The notes below the pieces were generated by a model. It was not told the origin of the DNA. It did not search any database and worked only from the letters and a program-made list of their open reading frames with translations. A DNA stretch of 64,000 bases from Apoderus coryli (taxonomy: Eukaryota; Arthropoda; Insecta; Coleoptera; Attelabidae). The stretch spans positions 44,223,004 to 44,287,003 of the forward strand of contig OU452199.1 in NCBI GenBank assembly GCA_911728435.2, in the 5' to 3' direction. Positions within the stretch are counted from its first letter, which is position 1, and every line of letters starts with the position of its first letter. The position numbers and the translations under genes are program-made. Below are positions 56,796 to 64,000 of the stretch, one piece after another.

Positions 56796-58287
56796 GCTTT
56801 ATTGTCCAACAGATTTACAAAATCCCTTCACAGGACTATTCCTAGATAAAAAAACTTTATTACATTCATATCACGTTCTAATTTACTAACACTATCAAAA
56901 AAATCTATCAAAACAGTGACTTAATTCATTAAATTTAACATCATTACATAGAGTGGGGATATCAAGAGAACATTAGTCCTAGCACGCTCACATCTAAACA
57001 AACAATCATGTCTAGTCGAAATTCTGGGAATATTAAAGTTTAGTTTTGAAAGAATATAAGAAAAATCCACCTTGTTATGGAGAATATTATACAAAAACTT
57101 TAAAGATGACAAAACACGACGAAGTTCTAGACTCTGCATTGAAAATCGAGATAAAAGAAATCCCTGATCGTATCCTCGAGTTGGATAAGCGCCATCCTTC
57201 TTCCAGACAAAATATTTCAAAAATCTACGTTGTATTTTTTCTAATGACTGCTTATGATATGAATAAAATGGGGACCAAATGATAGATCCATACTCTAATT
57301 TAGAGCGAACATAAAGGGCACTAAGAAGCCATACATACGACTTCCTTCCTGAATTCTGGTTTTAATGTGCTCATTAAATGTGAGTCTCGAATCGAATATC
57401 ACTCCGAGGTCAGTAACCAAGTCTGATCGGGACAAACAAATGCCGTTCAGTGTATATAAATTAACAATGAATTTCTTCTTCCGAGAGACTTTGCTATATT
57501 TAGCGATAGTTTGTTTGTCACACCAGTCGCACAAGTTATTAAGATCGTTCTGCAACGCCAAGCAATCCAACCTAGTTGTAATAGGTTTAAAAATTTTAAG
57601 ATCATCAGCAAACAAAATCTTTCCTGCCTGAATAGTTTCCACTAGGTCATTGATAAATAAAAGAAAAAGCAGCGGACCCAAATTGGAGCCCTGCGGAACC
57701 CCTGATGTCATTGTATAGTCATTGGATGTATGTCCGCTATAATAAACAAATTGACTGCGGCCACTCAAATTGATTTAACTTGTTAACCAACACACCGTGA
57801 TCCATTCTGTCAAACGCCTTCGAAAAATCCGTGTATACCACATCCATTTGACCACCACAATCCAAGGTTTCCGATATCTCTTGTGTAATGTGTGTAAGAT
57901 TGGTAATTGTAGATCTATGATTCATAAATCCATGTTGGACCACAGAGATATCGTTACACAGATTATTGTAAATACGCGCATATAAAATTGTTTCAAATAT
58001 CTTAGAGAAATTCGACAGAATAGACACAGGGCGATAATTGGTTATCTCACACTTATCTCCTGATTTCAAAACAGGAACAACCCTCGCCCACTTCCATACA
58101 TCAGGGTTTTTTTTTTGTTTCTTCAAAATTAAGTTAAAAATGAGTTCCAAAGGTTCCACAAAAGCTCCAATACAATCCCTGACAAGAAAAGAAGGTACCA
58201 GATCGGGACCCGCCGTCATCTTATTCTTCATCTTTCGGCGAGCAGCCATTATATCATCCGATGTGATAGCATTAACATGCGTGGTAG
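56744..58287 (-). pseudogene. LINE ORF2 (O family), main part
   Basis: Minus-strand pieces in order: 58249-57737 with AARRKMKNKMTAGPDLVPSF, KSGDKCEITNYRPVSILSN and TDFSKAFDRMDHGVLVNKL (RT fingers and palm A); 57768-57295 with TSGVPQGSNLGPLLFLLFIN and the catalytic FADD, then DLGVIFDSRLTFNEHI; 57220-56921, the C-terminal block with YPTRGYDQG, SLELRRVLSSLKFLYN and RARTNVLLISPLY. Frameshifts separate them. The 3' end is an (ATT)n tail, plus strand 56744-56793. Its 5' continuation lies at 60210-60690, beyond the LINE inserted at 58288-60209. Confidence 0.85.
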
Positions 58288-58318
58288 TGTTAATGCTATC
58301 ACATCGGATGATATAATG
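58247..58318. repeat. Perfect 31-bp inverted repeat at a LINE-in-LINE junction
   Basis: Left arm 58247-58277 (CATTATATCATCCGATGTGA then TAGCATTAACA) and right arm 58288-58318 are exact reverse complements, with a 10-bp spacer (TGCGTGGTAG). The left arm and spacer are coding sequence of the minus-strand LINE; the right arm is an inverted copy of that target at the 5' edge of the inserted plus-strand LINE. Confidence 0.95.
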
Positions 58319-60209
58319 CTATTGTGTTATTAATAGGCCTGCTGTTGTGTGGAGACTGGTCAAGGATTGGGAATCAACTCCAAATCTCGGGACAGCTGAG
58401 AACTTGACTGCGCATATTTTAAATGACTACTTTACAACTGCGGCTGATGATATCATAAAACAGCTACCAGCCACATCGGTCACTTTTGCGAAATATATGT
58501 CTCCCACTAGAGCTGCTGGATTTAGTTTGAGAACGGTAACCTTTAATGAAGTACGTGAAAAACTATCAGGTATGAAAAACACAAAAAGCTCGGATTGTTA
58601 TGAGTTATGAGCATAATGTTAGGATTATTGGGACTTTAAAGAATCTGCTAGTGGTGCCGCTTACTAAGTTGATAAACCATTGCATTGGTGACGCTGTATT
58701 TCCGGCGGTCTTGAAGGAGGCAAGGATTATTCCAATCTACAAAAATAAAGGATCGGTTGATGATCCCAGTAACTATCGACCAATATCGATCTTGCCAATT
58801 TTTTCTAACATCTTTGAGTCTATTATTAAAAATCAAATAACTGAATATTTTGAACCAAATAATCTCTTTATGCAAGGTCAATATGGCTTTCGTAATAAGA
58901 GATCTACTACTCTTGCAATTAATAACCTTTTGGAATATGTTTCGGATGGCATGGAGCGGGGCTGTGACACCTTTGCTTCCTTTTATGACCTCACTAAGGT
59001 TTTTGACTGTGTCTCACACGAGATACTTCTTCAGAACCTCTCTTACTATAACTTTGATGTTGACAGTGTTGCCTTGGTTGGCTCTTATCTCAATCTCAGC
59101 GATCGTTTTCAGCATGTTTTGTATGGGGGACGATACTCGGAGAGACGAAGGGTTGGACGGGGTGTGCCCCAGAGGTCGGTTTTGGGACCTTTATTGTTTT
59201 TAATATACGTAAATGATTTATACAAATTTCAAGAAGAATCAAATATAATCCTCTTTGCTGACGACAAAACTAGTCTGATTAGATATCGACCAAACGACCC
59301 TTTAGGGGAGTTGGTTAATGCTGTTGAGACTGACATAGGCAATTGGTTTCTGGCAAATGAACTGAGCTTGAATTAGGCTAAAACTCAGAGCATGAACTTT
59401 ACATTGCGTTCTGCGCCTATCGATCTTCAGAGCGATGTTCGCATGAAGTTCCTTGGGGTTCATCTTGATCCTAAATTAACCTGGGAGAGTCATGTTCGAG
59501 AACTTGGGTGCTCGCTGTCCAGGGTCATATATCTGATCAGAATGCTTGCGCAGAGTGTTTCAATCGCCAGTCTGTTGACGGTATATCATGGTTATTTTGT
59601 TTCCCGTATGTCGTATGGTATTTTGAACTGGGGACATAGTTCCCATGCAATGAATATCTTCAAGCTACAGAGGAGATGTTTACGTACATTGTTGGGGCTC
59701 GGTTGGCGTGACTGCTGTAAAAATTATTTTGTTGAACATGGACTACTTACTTTGCCTTCCTTGTACATCTTAAACTGTCTTGGCTACATTCGAACCAATG
59801 CCTCGCATTTCACTCTACACTCTGATATGCATAATTATGGTACGCGAAATTGCAATGACATATTGCCTGAATTTCACTGCATTGAGGACTAGGAAAGGTT
59901 CTGACTCTTATTGTGACAAATTTTATAATAAGTTGCCGTCTCACATAAAGAACCTTGGTGAAGTCCAATTTACCAAATGTATTAAATCATTTTTGATATC
60001 TCAAGCTTTTTATACCTTTGAGAACTATTTCAGAAGCGATATTGTAAGATTTTTTTAGATTTTAGTTTGTTTTATGTTGTTGCTATTTTAATTTGTTTGT
60101 AAGCCTTTCTTTGTTGCTGTAACTTGGATTGTTTAATTTTTGTTCTTTTATGACGTACTATACATGTTATGTAACATAAGATGGTGAAGAAATATATATC
60201 TATATCTTT
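58319..60209 (+). mobile_element. Jockey-like LINE inserted in the O-family LINE
   Basis: Frames in order: 58347-58610 (linker, ending KNTKSSDCYEL), 58600-59376 (RT with KEARIIPIYKNKGS, NYRPISILPIFSNIFESIIK, GFRNKRSTTLAI, FYDLTKVFDCVSHEILL, GVPQRSVLGPLLFLIYVNDL and the catalytic FADD), a TAG at 59374 in LSLN-stop-AKTQ, 59392-59892 (FLGVHLDPKLTWESHV to HNYGTRNCNDILPEF), and 59780-60058 (YNKLPSHIKN, FYTFENYF). One stop and two frameshifts break it. It is 5'-truncated (no endonuclease). The 3' end lies near 60200. Confidence 0.85.
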
Positions 60210-60690
60210 AATATAAAGTGCACGGTCCTGTCCGCTGACATAGCAGATGATGGTAAGAAAACACTCTCGAAATACTCACTAAATGCATCCAAAACCGTCG
60301 CAGGCTGATCACATGTTCTGCCACCATAGTGCATTACATTAGGAATCCTAGATGACCCAGTACGCTGGTGGAAATAGGATCAAAATCCCCTGGGATCAAT
60401 TGTTAAAGTATCCTGAATATTCTGCATATAATTGCGATAAGAAATCCTAATGTCAGACTTAATCAATCTCCGGAGTCTCTTAAACTCTGTATAATATCTA
60501 TTATCATGAGTTCTCTTGAATTTATTAAAATTTTTATCCTTTTGCTTAATATTAGATTTTATATCAGGAGTGAACCAAGCCGGAAATGATCTTGCATAAT
60601 TTTGAATTTACGTACGTGCAAATCAAATACAGCATCGTCAACATCATAATATGGTCAATCTACGTTTTGTGACCCTTCCGGTGATACCGG
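60210..60690 (-). pseudogene. LINE ORF2 (O family), 5' continuation
   Basis: The minus strand encodes PAWFTPDIKSNIKQKDKNFN then KFKRTHDNRYYTEFKRLRRL and, nearer 60250, VLDAFSEYFESVFLPS. This is the endonuclease-to-RT linker that should sit directly before the block at 58249. It is therefore the rest of the 56744-58287 element, displaced by the insertion. Confidence 0.75.
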
Positions 60691-61390
60691 AACTTGATAC
60701 AAACTTTCTTATTTCAAATTGAATATGCTGTATTGTATTGCATTTTTAGATTCCTTATTTTGACAACAAAAATCCCTGCGTTGAAATAATGCATACTCGT
60801 TTATGCTGATATAGCTGAACAAATTTAAATTTACCTAAAAATCCTTTACGTTTAATTATTCCTATTGACATAGAAACTGTTTGAATCTACAATGAACGCC
60901 CGCCCACACGTGAATGCTATCCTAAAAGAGAAAACAAAAACGGGAGAAACCGGATCAGCGTTCGCGGTTGACAAATAGCTCGGAGGGAAAATTATAAATT
61001 TCACGATAAAAAGTTAATTCTTCAAGTCGTCCAATTAAGGAAGTGATAAATATACTTATGGTTAGATGTTGCACACATACAGATAGGTATAGCGAGAATG
61101 ATAAATGGCAAGTGAAATCAGATTAGATTGCAAGATATATTAGGTTTATATTAGAGTAACTTTGCACGAGTGTTAGATAGTGGTTTTAATTTGATTTCGT
61201 GTGCAATTGTGGCGGAATGTTTGGCTAATATTTAGCCACCATACTTACAGAGTTATGGGTCCTCTCTCAATATGCAAAGCAAAGCTTTCAGTAGTACTAA
61301 AGTACTACTGAGAGCTTTACATATTGCATATGCATATTTCAAACTAATTTACAAAATAGTATTGTGACGAATATTAAAATGCTTTTGTTT
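60691..61390. other. No gene recognised; one hairpin
   Basis: AT-rich. Contains a 59-nt hairpin at 61268-61326, described in the findings. Confidence 0.35.
61268..61326. repeat. Imperfect 59-nt hairpin
   Basis: CTTTCAGTAGTAC and GTACTACTGAGAG pair around a TAAA loop, and outer CAATATGCAAAG pairs with CTTTACATATTG, with a 5-nt bulge and two mismatches. It could be a MITE relic or fold as RNA; no known small RNA is recognised. Confidence 0.6.
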
Positions 61391-61394
61391 GGTA

Positions 61395-62320
61395 TAGGAC
61401 TCTATCAATCAAGCCCTAAGAAACTATCCTTAATGACGAATTAGCCACATGTCGTTGGCATGCAGATAGGTCCAATATTCGAATGCTGAGAAGACATAAT
61501 CCAGATAGTCTTTCTTCACTCATGGTAGACCTTAACCAAGTTTTCACCCGTCTTAAGGTACTAAACGATCTTTCAATAATTGTGGCCGTTGTTGGAGATA
61601 AAATAGCAATTGCTTTTTTTGTTACTAGGGAAAAACTCACAATGTTTTTCCAATAAATCGGCGAACTCTAACTGAATATTTTCATTTTTATTTTTCTCTA
61701 TCCACATTTCATCCCATGTTTCACTCTCAGTCTCTAAATTTTCTAAATCGTATACTTTGGCTATGTTAGGAATTTTTTCTATTAATTTCCTATAATCTTC
61801 TGTTACAGTTAACTCTGGATGAAACAGGCACAAAGAAAATGCAATTTCTGTTTCTTCCGAAAATCTTATCTCAATTGAGCGGATAATTGAATCTAGATAT
61901 GGAATAAACAAAGAAACACGGTAATATTCCTCGCAAGACTTCGTTTCGTAATTAGCTCTATAAATTTGATTTGATCCCAGTCTAGGAATTCTTAGTGGAA
62001 TGTCAAATTTATCACCAACCAACAGATTTTTGGAAAATTTCCTTAAAATATTTTTCAGCGTCAGATATGTGATTTTAGTGCAGACAAAAGTGTTTTAATA
62101 TGATTTTTTGCCGAAAGAAGATTTATTATTTTTCCTTGTAGTATGTTGCACACCAGTTCCAATTTAGCACTATAATGTGAAATGATGTGGGGACAGAGTA
62201 TGAATTTACAAGTCGAAACTGCAGCTAATAATTGATTAGCTTTTGATCGTGTCTCTGTGCTGAATTCTATTGAATAAGCCAAATGTCCCAAAGCCCCTCT
62301 TATTTATTCGTAATTTTCGG
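61395..62320 (-). pseudogene. hAT-superfamily transposase remnant (ZMYM1-like)
   Basis: Minus-strand frames 62291-62061 (SIEFSTETRSKANQLLAAVS, SAKLELVCNILQGK), 62022-61573 (DKFDIPLRIPRLGSNQIYR, YYRVSLFIPYLDSIIRSIEI) and 61640-61416 (ATIIERSFSTLRRVKTWLRS then TMSEERLSGLCLL). The last is the hAT dimerisation domain. The order and blocks match transposases annotated as zinc finger MYM-type 1-like in insects. Two frameshifts and loss of the N-terminal half show it is dead. Confidence 0.85.
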
Positions 62321-62580
62321 AAAATATTCTGATGGATTTGTACTTTGAGGACCATCGTGTCACAAAATAATGGGATTTTAGGGACATATTTTGTTCTATA
62401 TGGACTGTCACGAAAACATTTAATAACTTTCTTGATAGAATCGCAGTATCCTGTATATCTTGGATACGGTTTAAATCATTACCACTAAACTTATGTATGT
62501 GATATTTTCCTGTATTTACGTGTTCCAGGGGGGGTCAAGCGCCCCGTCTTGCCCCCCCTTCCGACGGCCATGCCCATAGC
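62321..62580 (-). other. Possible hAT 5' terminal region
   Basis: The GC-rich run CCAGGGGGGGTCAAGCGCC...CTTCCGACGGCCATGCCC (about 62527-62576) resembles the C/G-rich subterminal sequence at the ends of hAT elements of this type. A clear terminal inverted repeat and 8-bp duplication were not found, and most of the transposase between here and 62320 is missing. Confidence 0.4.
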
Positions 62581-64000
62581 AGTATTTACTGATAGAAAGA
62601 TTAAGTTTGCAGGGTCAAATCACAATTAACAATATCCAAAGTGGTTCAACAAAACGGAAACTGCTGCTTTTTCGTTTATAGTTGACGAAATTTCAGGACA
62701 ACCTGTCTGTTGTCTCCCTTGTGCGTTGTAAAGGAGGACACAAGAATCTAAAAACAGAATAGGTATACAGGAAGCAGCAAAGAGTGCCTGCAAGGTGTTA
62801 TTTTGTCAGCGGTGTGTAATAATATCCACTCGTGTGTGTACAGCGAATATTTGCATTCAAATTGTGCGAATTTGAATAAACCTATTATCTTTTGAAAGTG
62901 AGACTTGTGTGCGATGAGGATGAAATGGTTATAATATGGTGAGAAATTGTACAAGACTAACTGGTGGTGGTAATATGGATAATATGAAAACTGTTGGGGA
63001 CGTTATGTGGCATAGGAGTTTGTTGGAATATAGAGATGCGAATAAAATTAGCTTGGTCGTTGTAATTTTCATTTTTTGAATAAGAAATTATATTTATAAT
63101 TCTACTACTTGTGTTTTGCAGTAAAACCCTACATTTTTAACCAATTGGAACTAGCCAGGTCGAGGATCGAGGCGATCGAGTCCCTTTAACAACTTGAAAA
63201 TATCCGTCCCGGCACTGGATTCTCTCCAATGCTAAGAAAGAAGCTCCGTCATTGAGTAGAAGAAACTTGTCCCTCCCTCTTCTTTTTCAAGCTGATAGAG
63301 GTACAACCTCGGTTCAGGTTCAGGATTCAATGTCCGTTGTCCATTCCAGTTTGGGGAAGTAACAGTGGCAGTTTTCGGACTGTCTGTTCACACTCGGTAT
63401 GCTTGTTTAAATACCAACGTTTTTAGTTGGCATTTTCTTTTTATATATCATTTTGAGGTTCAAAATTTTTAAACCCAATTAATAAGGTATAATGCGTATT
63501 GTGGAATCTACACTACTATACAAAGCGCGAGTACTACGGACAACCTGTAGTATACACTGTATTAACTAGCACAATATAAAGATAATAAACACGTTTTGGG
63601 TCCACTGAAATAATTTCTCCACCATCCCTAGGACAATATTATCTATAGAGAGATACAAATTCCTATTGGGTGCTCACCTGCTTCAGGCTGTTTGCGTCGT
63701 TGTGCAACATGTCTGTCTTGCAATATTTAGTTAAATGAGGTTATTAACCAAACGCTCTAAATGAAGTGCTTCAATAATGTAAAGTTTCTCGAAATAGCTT
63801 GGAGAAGGAGCAATAGCCACAGAGATCGTTACACTATGGTTATCTATAATGCAAATTCCTACAAATAGGTTTTAGTGGACAGGAGAGGAATTAACAGAAT
63901 TTATTTATTGAGATATACTCACTACTAACAAATTTAGTTTCTGTTAAATCTGCATCTGTAGTCCGATCGTATATTTTTCCAATAACTGCCAGCTTCTCTT
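62581..64000. other. No gene recognised
   Basis: Moderately AT-rich. 63150-63380 is GC-richer and could hold an exon, but no frame with convincing splice sites or known motif was found. Confidence 0.35.

Noticed and set aside
57046..57282. 78-codon plus-strand frame
   Set aside because: Antisense shadow of the O-family LINE C-terminal domain.
59374..59376. TAG in the 58319-60209 LINE as a readthrough stop
   Set aside because: It is followed by GCTAAA, not a readthrough context, and the element has other frameshifts, so it is plain decay.

Overview
The window looks like AT-rich, intergenic or intronic euchromatin from an insect genome. The main reasons are arthropod-type Jockey-like LINEs, a BEL/Pao element primed by tRNA-Tyr, mariner and related IS630-superfamily transposons, Penelope-like pieces, and a captured piece of a metazoan proteasome gene. 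A beetle or a similar repeat-rich insect would fit, but the sequence does not settle the species. There are no bacterial-style operons, no rRNA or tRNA genes that I recognise and no CRISPR array. Almost everything that codes is a transposable element or a remnant of one.

Layout. 1-3.5 kb: two 5'-truncated LINE 3' ends and a LINE scrap. 4.4-5.5 kb: a broken tyrosine-recombinase (Crypton-like) gene. 7.1-8.2 kb: LINE, minus strand. 9.9-10.7 kb: foldback repeat. 11.1-12.4 kb: LINE and transposase debris. 12.4-21.2 kb: a LINE split by a complete BEL/Pao retrotransposon (12856-19474) with two 514-bp LTRs and an open 1731-codon gag-pol. 22.3-25.5 kb: LINE pieces and a 171-bp tandem repeat. 26.46-29.47 kb: a 3-kb element with long terminal inverted repeats. 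30.6-32.4 kb: Penelope-like RT scrap, mariner scrap and a hammerhead-ribozyme-like motif. 33.3-33.8 kb: a MITE. 34.5-37.4 kb: a mariner split by a small Ty1/copia element whose gag region is replaced by an antisense piece of the host proteasome gene Rpn2/PSMD1. 38.3-39.6 kb: Penelope-like GIY-YIG endonuclease. 41.7-42.4 kb: a 713-bp palindromic element. 43.1-50.3 kb: a LINE graveyard with a transposase fragment. 50.85-53.7 kb: about 22 copies of a 110/113-bp tandem repeat containing a solo LTR. 54.0-54.8 kb: a transposon remnant. 55.9-56.2 kb: the only convincing host exon, with an in-frame TAG in a CARYYA context. 56.7-60.7 kb: a LINE nested in a LINE with an unusual inverted junction. 61.4-62.5 kb: hAT transposase remnant.

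The strongest candidates for something undescribed are the copia-like element carrying antisense Rpn2 between its primer-binding site and integrase (34973-37068), the UAG-CAACCA stop inside an otherwise open spliced exon (55890-56230), the perfect 31-bp inverted duplication at the 5' junction of a nested LINE (58247-58318), and the hammerhead-like motif (32304-32342). Identities rest on motifs and remembered family features; no search was run.
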